Shown: positions 1 to 8,178 of the stretch, piece by piece
Layout of the letters: the number at the start of each line of letters is the position of its first letter
Position numbering within the stretch: position 1 is the stretch's first letter
Assembly (NCBI GenBank): GCA_029265905.1
Contig: JAJUGR010000018.1
Coordinates: forward strand, 1-47,611
Length of the DNA stretch: 47,611 bases
DNA from: Sporomusaceae bacterium
GTDB taxonomy: Bacteria; Bacillota; Negativicutes; Acidaminococcales; JAJUGR01
Direction: 5' to 3'
Notes under the pieces: model-generated
The model's input: only the letters and a program-made list of their open reading frames with translations
What the model was told of the DNA's origin: nothing
Databases searched by the model: none
Translations under genes and position numbers: made by a program

Positions 1-140
1 CCTCGCATCGATCGGCTATGATGACATAGCTAAACGATACGAGGTACTGCACTCAAGTTATTGAACCGCCGTATACCGAACGGTACGTACGGTGGTGTGA
101 GAGGTCGGTTGCTCAACTAATGGGCAACCTCCTACTCGAT
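1..140 (+). mobile_element. Group II intron, 3' end (domains V and VI)
   Basis: The stretch 63-96 folds as a domain V-like hairpin: ACCGCCGT pairs with ACGGTGGT, capped by ACCGAACGGT. It is followed by GTGTGAGAGG and a second hairpin (about 103-133, GGTTGCTC against GGGCAACC) ending in CCTACTCGAT, the usual 3' terminus of bacterial group II introns with the branch-point A in domain VI. The 3' splice junction would be at about 140. The reverse transcriptase, if present, lies outside the window to the left. No exon gene is recognisable right after the junction. The call rests on sequence pattern and folding by eye. Confidence 0.65.
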
Positions 141-253
141 TAGGCAGGAGCAGGTGCGGCGGAAAACGTCAGATTTTCGTAGTGGAATCGTTACGCTTTT
201 TTGCTATTCAAATATGGTATAGTACAGGTAGCAATTGTGGGAGGAGTTTTTTT

Positions 254-511
254 ATGAATAGCATAGCAAAAAAGATAATGGTTTTTTCACTGGCAGGCAT
301 TATGCAACTGGGCATCGGCGCAAGCGCAATTGAGGCGTCGCCGTTGCAAATCGAATCCTCGCAGCAGATCGTGCAGTTGCACGGCAAACATCACGGCCAC
401 CACAAACATCATCATCATGACAGCAGTTGCCACCATGATGGCGACGGCAGCTTTGTTGAAGGCGTGATTGTTGGCGCGGTCGTTGGCGCGGTCGTAGCGA
501 GCAACTCGTAA
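254..511 (+). CDS. Small secreted His-rich protein, family A
   Basis: 85 residues, starting at the ATG behind GGGAGGAG. Residues 1-28 form a signal-peptide-like segment (KKIMVFSLAGIMQLG, then A/S-rich with a likely cleavage near IEASP). The middle is dominated by histidines (HGKHHGHHKHHHH) with two further His and one Cys, a plausible divalent-metal-binding stretch. The C-terminus is a Gly/Ala/Val hydrophobic segment (GVIVGAVVGAVVAS), glycine-zipper-like. The N-terminus (KKIMxxSLxGxMQLG...EASP) and the Gly-rich tail match the protein at 27304-27654, so the two are paralogues with diverged central regions. A strong terminator follows, so this is a single-gene unit. No known family is recognised. 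Metal binding is inference from composition. Confidence 0.7.
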   Translation: MNSIAKKIMVFSLAGIMQLGIGASAIEASPLQIESSQQIVQLHGKHHGHHKHHHHDSSCHHDGDGSFVEGVIVGAVVGAVVASNS

Positions 512-517
512 CCGGCA

Positions 518-553
518 GCCAGGCGCGCCCGTGCGGCGCGTCTGGCCTTTTTT
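518..553 (+). terminator. Rho-independent terminator
   Basis: GCCAGGCGCGC pairs with GCGCGTCTGGC over 11 bp and is followed by CTTTTTTG. It ends the small secreted-protein gene. Confidence 0.9.
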
Positions 554-673
554 GTCTTGCGGCAAAACTTGAAAATAGCTCTTGAAAACTTGGAAATAAA
601 AGAGTATTATAAAAAGGTAGCTTGAATCGACACGTTGGTGTTGGTTTACGAGGGTCATCCTCGCGGCTTAACT

Positions 674-749
674 GGGGGCGTAGCTCAGCTGGGAGAGCGC
701 TTGATTCGCATTTAAGAGGTCAGGGGTTCGATTCCCCTCGTCTCCACCA
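674..749 (+). tRNA. tRNA-Ala, anticodon CGC
   Basis: Complete cloverleaf. The acceptor GGGGGCG pairs with CGTCTCC (two G-U). D arm GCTC/GAGC. Anticodon stem CTTGA/TTAAG with loop TTCGCAT gives anticodon CGC (codon GCG, alanine). T arm is AGGGG TTCGATT CCCCT, and CCA is encoded. The 3' end (739-749) is part of a 16-bp direct repeat found again at 8096-8111, so this gene was used as an integration site. Confidence 0.95.
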
Positions 750-754
750 GGAAA
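739..754 (+). repeat. Left attachment-site repeat (tRNA-Ala 3' end)
   Basis: The 16 bases cgtctccaccaggaaa cover the last 11 bases of the tRNA (with CCA) and 5 downstream bases. They are repeated without mismatch at 8096-8111. Direct repeats of a tRNA 3' end bounding foreign-type genes are the standard scar of a tyrosine-recombinase element. Confidence 0.75.
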
Positions 755-757
755 CAC

Positions 758-791
758 GGGGCTTTGCGGGTTTGCCGCGAAGCCTCTTTTT
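758..791 (+). terminator. Terminator of tRNA-Ala
   Basis: GGCTTTGCGG pairs with CCGCGAAGCC around GTTTG, followed by TCTTTTT. A different but equivalent terminator follows the right-hand repeat at 8115-8146, as expected if each att copy carries its own downstream terminator. Confidence 0.85.
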
Positions 792-794
792 ACG

Positions 795-816
795 TTTTGT
801 CCTCCTTTTGTCCTCC
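795..816. repeat. 11-bp tandem repeat, TTTTGTCCTCC x2
   Basis: Two adjacent perfect copies of TTTTGTCCTCC lie 40 bases inside the left attachment repeat. Adjacent 11-bp direct repeats near an att core are typical of integrase arm-type binding sites; that role is inferred. The remaining stretch to 1032 holds no gene I can support. Confidence 0.6.
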
Positions 817-1032
817 TAACTCACCGCACGCCCCCGAACAGCCCTTGCGCTATTTGGGGTGATGGAAAATGCCCTGGACAAGTCGGAAAAGCGAAAGCGT
901 CAGTTAGCGCTTAAAGCAGTTCGTGAGGTTGTCTCGTTATGAGGCAGCCTTTTTATTTTGCTCGTGCGCAGGAATCCAACTGTAAAAGTCGAAGTGAAAG
1001 TGTTGTGTAATTTAATTAACCTGGGAGGTACC

Positions 1033-2487
1033 ATGTTCGAACAAGCCTTTAAAAATATCGACGACGTGCTCTGGAAGGATGCCGGGGCGTCGAGCGAATT
1101 GGACTATACGGAGCAGACGTCGTGGCTGCTGTTTTTAAAATACCTGGACGACCTGGAGAAGGACAAGGCGGCGGAGGCGGAGCTGGAAGGCCGCGAATAC
1201 AGCTACAAGCTCGACGAGGCCTACCGCTGGGAGAACTGGGCCGCGCCGAAGGCAGCGGACGGCTCGCTTGACCACAACCGGGCGATGACCGGCGACGACC
1301 TGAAAGCTTTCGTCGATACCAAGCTGTTCCCGTACTTGCAAGGGTTTAAGGAGCGGGCCAGCGGCTCGGATACGATCGAATACAAGATCGGTGAAATTTT
1401 CGGCGAGATCAAAAACAAGATCCAAAGCGGCTACAACCTGCGCGAAGTGATCGAGATCGTCGACGGCCTGCGCTTCCGCTCGCAGGCGGAAAAGCACGAG
1501 CTGTCTTATCTATATGAAGCGAAGATCAAGAACATGGGCAACGCCGGGCGCAACGGCGGCGAGTACTACACGCCGCGGCCGCTGATCCGCGCGATGGTCA
1601 AGGTCGTGAAGCCCGAGATCGGCCAGCGCATCTACGACGGCGCGGTCGGGTCGGCGGGCTTTTTGTGCGAGGCGTTCGACTACCTGTCCGCCAAGCCGAA
1701 CCTGACGACGAGCGACCTGGAGACATTGCAGAAAAAAACCTTCTTTGGCAAGGAGAAAAAGAGCCTCGCCTACGTCATCGCGATCATGAATATGATTCTG
1801 CACGGCATCGAGGCGCCGAACATCATCCACACCAACACGCTGGCCGAGAACTTGGCCGACATCCAAGAAAAGGACCGCTACGACATCGTGCTCGCCAATC
1901 CGCCGTTCGGCGGCAAGGAGCGCAAGGAGGTCCAGCAGAACTTCCCGATCAAGACGGGCGAGACGGCCTTTTTGTTCTTGCAGCACTTCATTAAATCCTT
2001 GCGCGTCGGCGGGCGGGCCGGCGTCGTGATCAAGAACACGTTTTTGTCGAACTCCGACAACGCTTCCGTCTCCTTGCGCAAGCTGCTCTTGGAAAGCTGC
2101 AACCTGCACACGGTCCTCGACTGCCCGGGCGGCACGTTTCTCGGCGCGGGCGTCAAGACGGTCGTGCTGTTTTTTGAAAAGGGCGCCCCGACGCGCCGAA
2201 TTTGGTACTACCAGCTGAATCCGGGCCGCAGCCTGGGCAAGACGAACCCGCTGAACGACGACGACCTGGCCGAATTCGTCGAGCTGCAGCCGACCTTTGC
2301 CGACTCGCCCAACTCCTGGACGGTCGACGCGGCGGCTATCGACCAAAGCACGTATGACCTGTCGGTGAAAAACCCTAACGGCGGCGAAGCAGTCGCCTTG
2401 CGCGCCCCGGGCGAGATTCTGGACGAGATCGCCGCCCTTGACGCCGAAAGCGCCGCAGTGCTGGCCGCCATCCGGGGGCTGCTATGA
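1033..2487 (+). CDS. hsdM: Type I restriction-modification DNA methyltransferase, HsdM
   Basis: 484 residues. The ATG at 1033 is chosen because it sits 5 bases behind GGGAGG; an in-frame TTG upstream has no ribosome binding site. HsdM supplies the N6-adenine methyltransferase of the type I complex and uses SAM. An N-terminal helical domain (about 1-130, SSELDYTEQTSWLLFLKYL) precedes the N6_Mtase fold: GGEYYTPRPLIRAMV, then motif I in the form YDGAVGSAGFL, and the catalytic motif IV NPPFGG near residue 290. Motif I departs from the usual DPACGTGGFL, but the GxxGxxG-like glycines remain. The stop codon overlaps the hsdS start (ATGA), so the two are translationally coupled. Confidence 0.95.
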   Translation: MFEQAFKNIDDVLWKDAGASSELDYTEQTSWLLFLKYLDDLEKDKAAEAELEGREYSYKLDEAYRWENWAAPKAADGSLDHNRAMTGDDLKAFVDTKLFPYLQGFKERASGSDTIEYKIGEIFGEIKNKIQSGYNLREVIEIVDGLRFRSQAEKHELSYLYEAKIKNMGNAGRNGGEYYTPRPLIRAMVKVVKPEIGQRIYDGAVGSAGFLCEAFDYLSAKPNLTTSDLETLQKKTFFGKEKKSLAYVIAIMNMILHGIEAPNIIHTNTLAENLADIQEKDRYDIVLANPPFGGKERKEVQQNFPIKTGETAFLFLQHFIKSLRVGGRAGVVIKNTFLSNSDNASVSLRKLLLESCNLHTVLDCPGGTFLGAGVKTVVLFFEKGAPTRRIWYYQLNPGRSLGKTNPLNDDDLAEFVELQPTFADSPNSWTVDAAAIDQSTYDLSVKNPNGGEAVALRAPGEILDEIAALDAESAAVLAAIRGLL

Positions 2488-3680
2488 AGCCAGGGTGGGT
2501 AGTAAAGAAGCTGGGGGATGTTTGCGAATTAAAGCCGCAAAAAAGTGAAGCCAGGGGCCGGCTTGATGCTGATGATATGGTTTCCTTTGCGCCGATGGAA
2601 GACTTAGGCATTAATCAAAAATATTTGTGTGCAACTCAGTCAAGGCCCCTTGGGGAAGTCGTAGGGAGTTACACCTACTTTGCTGAAGGGGACGTTTTAC
2701 TGGCAAAAATAACCCCTTGTTTTGAAAATGGGAAGCTAGGCATTGCCAAGGACTTGTGCAATGGGGTTGGCTTTGGTTCAAGCGAGTACATGGTATTTAG
2801 GTCCCCCGAAGCTCTAAACAATGAATTTTTATATTACTATTTATCACGCCAACGGTTCCGTGATGAAGGCGCACAAAACATGAGTGGCGCTGTTGGTCAT
2901 AAGCGTGTTGCTAAAGAGTTTATCGAAAACTATCCCATTCCCCTCCCACCCCTTGCCGAGCAGCAGCGCCTTGTGGCGCTGCTCGACGAAGCCTTCGCCG
3001 GGATCGACGCGGCCAAGGCCAACGCCGAGCGTAACCTGAACAACGCCCGCGCGCTGTTCGATGGCTATTTGGCGCAGGTGTTCAGTCAGCGTGGCGAGGA
3101 TTGGGTGGAGAAACGATTAGGCGATATTGCGGAAGTGCAGAGTGGCGGCACGCCGCTGGTGTCAAATAAGGATTATTGGAATGGTGACATTGCGTGGTAC
3201 TCATCTGGCGAGTTAAATCAAGCTTATACATTTGCTTCTGAAAGAACAATATCGATTGCTGGACTAAATAACTCTAATGCAAAATTATTTCCGAAAGGTT
3301 CACTTCTTATAGGCATGTATGATACTGCAGCATTGAAAATGTCTGTTTTGGATCGAGATGCTACTTTTAATCAGGCAATTGCTGGGGTTAAGGCAAATGA
3401 AAAAGTCAGTATGCTTTTCGTACTCCATGCGATAAATGCCATTAAACCCCAAATATTAAGTCAAAGACGTGGCGTTCGTCAGAAAAACCTTAGCCTCACA
3501 AAGATAAAAGAAATTCCGATTGGGTTACCGAATATGACAGTCCAGCAAGCCATTGTCGGCAAACTGGACGCCTTATCCGCTGAGACGAAAAAACTCGAAG
3601 CCCTCTACCGGCAAAAAATCGCCGCCCTGGACGAACTCAAGCAATCCTTGCTGCATCAAGCCTTTACCGGCGAGCTATAG
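2484..3680 (+). CDS. hsdS: Type I restriction-modification specificity subunit, HsdS
   Basis: 398 residues. HsdS recognises the bipartite DNA target and holds the M2S and R2M2S complexes together. Two target-recognition domains are visible (about 1-155 and 205-350), each ending in a conserved helical spacer: PLPPLAEQQRLVALLDEAF, then an alanine-rich coiled helix at about 155-195, and the C-terminal helix ending KQSLLHQAFTGEL. The DNA of both recognition domains (about 2500-2935 and 3110-3540) is clearly more AT-rich than the spacers and than hsdM or hsdR, as expected for domains exchanged by recombination. The target sequence cannot be read from the protein. It overlaps hsdM by 4 bases, and hsdR follows after 11. 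Confidence 0.95.
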   Translation: MKPGWVVKKLGDVCELKPQKSEARGRLDADDMVSFAPMEDLGINQKYLCATQSRPLGEVVGSYTYFAEGDVLLAKITPCFENGKLGIAKDLCNGVGFGSSEYMVFRSPEALNNEFLYYYLSRQRFRDEGAQNMSGAVGHKRVAKEFIENYPIPLPPLAEQQRLVALLDEAFAGIDAAKANAERNLNNARALFDGYLAQVFSQRGEDWVEKRLGDIAEVQSGGTPLVSNKDYWNGDIAWYSSGELNQAYTFASERTISIAGLNNSNAKLFPKGSLLIGMYDTAALKMSVLDRDATFNQAIAGVKANEKVSMLFVLHAINAIKPQILSQRRGVRQKNLSLTKIKEIPIGLPNMTVQQAIVGKLDALSAETKKLEALYRQKIAALDELKQSLLHQAFTGEL

Positions 3681-3691
3681 GAGGATGAACC

Positions 3692-6025
3692 ATGAACGAG
3701 GCCGAAACCCGCGCTGACCATATCGACCCCGCCCTGAAGGCTGCTGGCTGGGGCGTCGTCGAAGGCAGCCGCATCTTGCGCGAATACAAAATCACCGAAG
3801 GACGGCTGCAGGGCGCCGGCACGCGCGCCAAGCCGGAGATCGCCGATTACGTCCTGGTGTATCGCAACCTCAAGATTGCCGTGGTGGAGGCCAAGCGCTG
3901 GGATCTGCCCTATACCGAGGGCGTCGGGCAGGCGAAGGCCTACGCCAAGAAGCTGGCGATCCGCTACACCTACGCCACGAACGGGCAGGGGATTTACGCA
4001 ATCGACATGGCGACGGGCGCCGAAGGCGACGTGGCCTCGTTCCCGACCCCGGAAGCTTTATGGGGCATGACGTTCGCCGAAGAAAACGCCTGGCGCGACC
4101 GCTTCGCCGCCGTTTCGCTCGAGACGAAGGGCGGCTCGTGGCAGGGGCGCTACTATCAGGACATCGCCATCAACCGGGCGCTCGAGGCGCTCGCCGCCGG
4201 CAAAAATAGAATCTTATTGACGCTCGCCACCGGCACGGGCAAGACGTTCATCGCTTTTCAGATCGCCTGGAAGCTGTTTCACAGCCGTTGGACGCTGGCC
4301 CGCGACGGGCAGCGCCGCCCGCGCATCCTGTTTTTGGCCGACCGGAACATTTTGGCCGACCAGGCCTACACGGCCTTTTCGCCATTCCCCGAGGACGCGC
4401 TGGTGCGCATCGCGCCGGACGACATCCGCAAAAAAGGCCGCGTGCCAAAAAACGGCAGCATCTTTTTCACCATCTTCCAGACCTTTATGAGCGGCCCGCC
4501 CAAGGACGGCCAGCCGAGCCCGTATTTCGGCGAGTACCCGCCCGACTTTTTTGATTTCATCATCATTGACGAATGCCACCGGGGCGGCGCGAACGACGAG
4601 AGCAACTGGCGCGGCATCATGGAATACTTTTCTGCCGCCGTGCAGCTCGGCCTCACCGCTACGCCCAAGCGCGAGATCAATGCCGATACATACGCCTATT
4701 TCGGCGAGCCCGTCTACGTCTATTCCTTGAAGGAAGGGATCAACGACGGCTTTTTGACGCCGTTTAAAGTCAAGCAGATCGCCACGACCTTGGACGAGTA
4801 CGTCTACACACCCGACGACACGGTCGAGCGGGGCGTCGTCAAGGAAGGGCAGCGCTACTACGAGAGCGATTTCAACCGCATCATCGAGATCAAAGAGCGC
4901 GAGGCCCATCGCGTCAAATTGTTTATGGACATGATCGACCAGCGCGAAAAATCGCTCGTTTTTTGCGCCACGCAGGACCACGCCTTAGCGGTGCGCGACC
5001 TGGTCAACCAGGCGAAGACGAGCGCGGAGCCCGACTATTGCGTGCGCGTCACGGCCAACGACGGGGCGCGGGGCGAGCAGTTTTTGCGCGAGTTCCAGGA
5101 CAACGAAAAAAGCATCCCGACGATCCTGACGACGTCGCAGAAATTGTCGACCGGCGTCGACGCCCGCAACGTGCGCAATATTATTTTGATGCGGCCGGTC
5201 AATTCGATGATCGAGTTCAAGCAGATCATCGGACGCGGCACGCGGCTGTACGACGGCAAGGACTTTTTCACCATCTACGACTTCGTGAAGGCCCACCACC
5301 ATTTCAGCGATCCCGAGTGGGACGGCGAACCGCTGCCGCCGGATGATCCGCCGGAACCACCGGTGCGGCCGAAACCGCCTGTGGGGCCGCCGGGCGGCGG
5401 GGACAACGGGGGCGGCGATCCGCCGGAGCCGCGCCCGGAGAAGATCCGCATCAAGCTGGCTGACGGCAAAGAGCGGACGATTCAGCACATGGTGTCGACG
5501 AGCTTTTGGAGCGCGGACGGCAAGCCGATCTCGGCGGCGCAGTTTATGGAAAGCCTGTACGGCGTGCTGCCGGACTTTTTCCACGACGAAGCGGAGCTGC
5601 GGCAGCTTTGGAGCCAGCCCGACACGCGGCAGGCGTTTTTGCGCGGCTTGGCGGACAAGGGCTTCAGCCGTGACGCGCTGCGCGAGATGCAAAAGATCAT
5701 CGACGCGGAAAAAAGCGACCTGTTCGACGTTCTGGCTTACGTGGCCTTTGCCCTGCCGGCGGTGACGCGGGCCGAACGGGCGCAAGCTGCCCGGCGCGGG
5801 ATTCATGCGGAATTCAGCGACAAGCAGGAGGCTTTCTTGGACTTCGTCTTGTCGCAGTACGTCAAAGAGGGCGTGGACGAGCTGGCACCGGAGAAACTGA
5901 CGCCGCTATTGAAGCTGCGCTACAACAATGCCATTGCCGACGCGATGGCGGACCTGGGCGACGCCAAGCAGATCCGCCGTGTGTTCGTCGGCTTCCAGCG
6001 GTTTTTGTACCAGCGGGTGGGGTAA
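3692..6025 (+). CDS. hsdR: Type I restriction endonuclease subunit, HsdR (EcoEI-like)
   Basis: 777 residues, start ATG behind AGGAGG. HsdR is the ATP-dependent translocase and nuclease. The N-terminal PD-(D/E)xK nuclease shows D52 and E66-A-K68 (ADYVLVYRNL...VVEAK). The SF2 motor follows: Walker A ATGTGKT near residue 180, DECH near 292, TATPKRE near 322, and the C-terminal RecA lobe with GRGTRLYDGKDFF near 515. A Pro/Gly-rich linker (PPDDPPEPPVRPKPP...) at about 550-590 separates the motor from the helical C-terminal domain that docks on HsdM. The length and linker fit the EcoEI_R_C class. All key residues are present, so the enzyme should be active. Confidence 0.95.
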   Translation: MNEAETRADHIDPALKAAGWGVVEGSRILREYKITEGRLQGAGTRAKPEIADYVLVYRNLKIAVVEAKRWDLPYTEGVGQAKAYAKKLAIRYTYATNGQGIYAIDMATGAEGDVASFPTPEALWGMTFAEENAWRDRFAAVSLETKGGSWQGRYYQDIAINRALEALAAGKNRILLTLATGTGKTFIAFQIAWKLFHSRWTLARDGQRRPRILFLADRNILADQAYTAFSPFPEDALVRIAPDDIRKKGRVPKNGSIFFTIFQTFMSGPPKDGQPSPYFGEYPPDFFDFIIIDECHRGGANDESNWRGIMEYFSAAVQLGLTATPKREINADTYAYFGEPVYVYSLKEGINDGFLTPFKVKQIATTLDEYVYTPDDTVERGVVKEGQRYYESDFNRIIEIKEREAHRVKLFMDMIDQREKSLVFCATQDHALAVRDLVNQAKTSAEPDYCVRVTANDGARGEQFLREFQDNEKSIPTILTTSQKLSTGVDARNVRNIILMRPVNSMIEFKQIIGRGTRLYDGKDFFTIYDFVKAHHHFSDPEWDGEPLPPDDPPEPPVRPKPPVGPPGGGDNGGGDPPEPRPEKIRIKLADGKERTIQHMVSTSFWSADGKPISAAQFMESLYGVLPDFFHDEAELRQLWSQPDTRQAFLRGLADKGFSRDALREMQKIIDAEKSDLFDVLAYVAFALPAVTRAERAQAARRGIHAEFSDKQEAFLDFVLSQYVKEGVDELAPEKLTPLLKLRYNNAIADAMADLGDAKQIRRVFVGFQRFLYQRVG

Positions 6026-6034
6026 CCGCGATTT

Positions 6035-6056
6035 TTATTTGATGGCTATTTGATGA
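6035..6056. repeat. 11-bp tandem repeat, TTATTTGATGG-type (copy set 1)
   Basis: TTATTTGATGG is followed directly by CTATTTGATGA, just after the hsdR stop. A better-conserved pair lies 111 bases downstream at 6146-6167. The spacer between hsdR and the next gene otherwise shows no gene. Confidence 0.6.
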
Positions 6057-6145
6057 ACTGTCTTGAATCAGTCGGCCGGCGAGTGCAAAAATGCGGCGCA
6101 AGCCTGGATTTAGGCTGGTTTGTTGCTCTGGAAAACGCAGGGATC

Positions 6146-6167
6146 TTATTTGATGGTTATTTGATGG
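6146..6167. repeat. 11-bp tandem repeat, TTATTTGATGG x2 (copy set 2)
   Basis: Two perfect adjacent copies of TTATTTGATGG, 52 bases before the start of the downstream gene. They could be operators for that gene or leftover integrase arm sites. The same 11-bp spacing recurs with unrelated sequences elsewhere in and around the island. Confidence 0.65.
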
Positions 6168-6218
6168 CGTTGTTAAAAAACGTAATGTTAGCGCGATAGC
6201 CTGCTGGGGGTGTTGTGA

Positions 6219-7859
6219 TTGAGCTTAGAAGGACAGTTGCTGGATAAAAAGTCGCTCCGCATTGTGCTGGGGAGAACGGCAGATTGGAAAGAGCTAGCCA
6301 AAGACTGTGTTGCGTTTGCCAACGCCCATGGCGGACGACTGTTGATCGGAATTGAAGACGCAGATGATGCGCCGCCGCCGGAACAACGCATTCCCGAAGA
6401 TTTGCCAGACACAATTCGAAAAAAGGTTGGCGAACAAACCGTTAACGTGTTTGTGTTGCCGCAGGTTGCGGTGGCAGAAAACGGCGGGCAATATATTGAA
6501 CTGACCGTTTCGGCGGGCCGCTCCGTAGCTTCGACTACCGATGGACGATTTTTCATCCGGATGTCTGACGGCAGCAAGCCGGTTGTGGGTGAAGAGATCT
6601 TGCGCTTAGCGGGCGAGCGAGCCGCCTTTCCGTGGGAAACGCTGACGTCCATGGCGGTCCCCCGCGAGCGACTGGACCGTGAAAAGCTACGCGCGTTTTG
6701 CGACAGTATCCGTGCTTCTGACCGGGTGAAACAATCGGTTAAGGAGAAGACTGACGATGAATTGCTGGCGCATTATTTGCTTGCGGATGGACCATGGCTG
6801 ACTAACTTGGGGGTTCTTTGCGTTGGCCGCCGGGAAGATCGCGCTAGATTGGGAAGTGCGCCGGTTGTTCAATTTATCAAGTATGATGAAAAAGGAAAGA
6901 AGATTAATAAGCTCACTTGGGATGACTATAGCTTAAATCCCATGGAGCTGGTGGCGGCGATCTGGGCGGAAATCCCTGACTGGCGCGAAAGCTATGAATT
7001 TCCTGACGGGTTATACCGGCAAATCGTGCCGCATTATGATGCGACTGTGGTGCGTGAGCTGTTGATTAATGCGCTGGTTCATCGGCCTTATACGCAGCGT
7101 GGCGATATCTTCATCAACTTATATCCGGACCGGATGCAAATTGTGAATCCGGGGTTGCTGCCGCTGGGCGTAACGCCGCGCAACATTTTGCACGCCAGCG
7201 TACGGCGTAATGAGCATCTGGCAAAAGTGTTCCATGATCTTGGCTTGATGGAACGCGAAGGCAGCGGCTACGACGCGGTGTATGAAACACTGCTGTCACA
7301 AGGCAAGCAACTTCCTGAAATAGAGGAAGGCGCGGATTGTTTTTCCGTGACGGTAAAGCGGCGTGTCTTCAACTTAAAGATTATTGATTTTATTGCCAAG
7401 GCGGATGCGACCTATCAGCTCAGTCAACGGGAGAAAATCTGCCTGGGGTTATTGGCACAGCATGAAGCGCTGCTGGCGACCGAACTTTGCCGGTTGTTTG
7501 ATTTAAAGGATACGGCATCGCTGAAGCCTTGGTTGGGCCACTTGGTTGAGATCGGGCTTGTCCAAAGCCGTGGGCGCACAAAAGGGACGACTTACCGGAT
7601 TGCGACCGATTTAATCCGGCAGTTGGATTTAAAAACAAAAACGACGCTGCGAGATATTCAGCCACATCGGCTGCGGCAATTGGTGATTGCCGACCTGGAG
7701 AAGTACCAGCAAGCCGCCATTGGTGAACTTCACGTGCGGATTGGGAGCGATATCCCAAGGCGAAGTGTTCAGCGGACGTTGGCGCAACTGGTGGCCGAAG
7801 GGAAAATTAAAAAAACGGGCAGGCTTAAACAGACACGCTATCATTGGTTGGCTGATTGA
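6219..7859 (+). CDS. AlbA_2-domain / HATPase_c_4 ATP-binding protein with C-terminal winged helices
   Basis: 546 residues, starting at a TTG 8 bases after CTGGGGG. An N-terminal AlbA_2 (formerly AAA_4) nucleic-acid-binding domain covers about residues 15-120 (ELAKDCVAFANAHGGRLLIGIED). A GHKL-type HATPase_c_4 region follows at about 270-385: RELLINALVHRPY, then NPGLLP and RNEHLAKVFHDLGLMEREGSG. The rest (about 390-546) looks like two winged-helix units. Relatives are annotated as transcriptional regulators or ATP-binding proteins and often accompany type I restriction loci. The actual role is unknown. The TTG start, 193-base upstream spacer and 11-bp repeats on both sides suggest separate transcription from hsdR. 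Base composition is closer to average than hsdM or hsdR. Confidence 0.8.
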   Translation: MSLEGQLLDKKSLRIVLGRTADWKELAKDCVAFANAHGGRLLIGIEDADDAPPPEQRIPEDLPDTIRKKVGEQTVNVFVLPQVAVAENGGQYIELTVSAGRSVASTTDGRFFIRMSDGSKPVVGEEILRLAGERAAFPWETLTSMAVPRERLDREKLRAFCDSIRASDRVKQSVKEKTDDELLAHYLLADGPWLTNLGVLCVGRREDRARLGSAPVVQFIKYDEKGKKINKLTWDDYSLNPMELVAAIWAEIPDWRESYEFPDGLYRQIVPHYDATVVRELLINALVHRPYTQRGDIFINLYPDRMQIVNPGLLPLGVTPRNILHASVRRNEHLAKVFHDLGLMEREGSGYDAVYETLLSQGKQLPEIEEGADCFSVTVKRRVFNLKIIDFIAKADATYQLSQREKICLGLLAQHEALLATELCRLFDLKDTASLKPWLGHLVEIGLVQSRGRTKGTTYRIATDLIRQLDLKTKTTLRDIQPHRLRQLVIADLEKYQQAAIGELHVRIGSDIPRRSVQRTLAQLVAEGKIKKTGRLKQTRYHWLAD

Positions 7860-7880
7860 AGCCGAGGGAAAAAAGTGACT

Positions 7881-8003
7881 TGGCGCATAAGTGGCGCATA
7901 AGTGGCGCATAAAAACCGGTGGAACGCTTGATTTTGCGCGGGTTGCGCTATGCGCCAAGGGATCTAATAAATCTAGATATGGTTCAAAAAAGTGGCGCAT
8001 AAG
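7881..8003. repeat. 11-bp repeats TGGCGCATAAG (three tandem, one distal, one inverted)
   Basis: TGGCGCATAAG occurs at 7881-7891 and 7892-7902, with a third copy from 7903 lacking the final G. There is a fourth direct copy at 7993-8003 and an inverted, slightly diverged copy (CTATGCGCCAA) near 7948. The set lies between the ATPase gene and the right attachment repeat, the position where arm-type sites of tyrosine recombinases are normally found. Nothing in 7860-8095 looks coding. Confidence 0.7.
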
Positions 8004-8040
8004 ACTTGTTTAAAAATGATGCTTCTGCTTGAAACGACAA

Positions 8041-8084
8041 AACTCCCCGCCGGGCGCGACGCGTGAAACGTCCGGCAGGGAGTT
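8041..8084. other. Large imperfect hairpin, AACTCCC...GGGAGTT
   Basis: AACTCCCCGCCGG is complementary to CCGGCAGGGAGTT across an 18-base loop. No T-tract follows, so it is not a clear terminator. It lies 11 bases before the right attachment repeat and may belong to the recombination site. Confidence 0.45.
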
Positions 8085-8095
8085 GGTTGTCCGCG

Positions 8096-8111
8096 CGTCT
8101 CCACCAGGAAA
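8096..8111 (+). repeat. Right attachment-site repeat (tRNA-Ala 3' end duplicate)
   Basis: Exact 16-base copy of 739-754 including the encoded CCA. No tRNA body precedes it, so it is the cut-off 3' end of tRNA-Ala and marks the right edge of the island. Confidence 0.75.
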
Positions 8112-8114
8112 TTC

Positions 8115-8146
8115 AAGGGTTTGCAAAGATGCAGACCCTTTTTTTC
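8115..8146 (+). terminator. Terminator after right attachment repeat
   Basis: AAGGGTTTGC pairs with GCAGACCCTT around AAAGAT, followed by TTTTT. It may be the original tRNA-Ala terminator displaced by the insertion. Confidence 0.8.
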
Positions 8147-8178
8147 TTGCCCAAAGGGCCAAATGCACACCGTATGCT

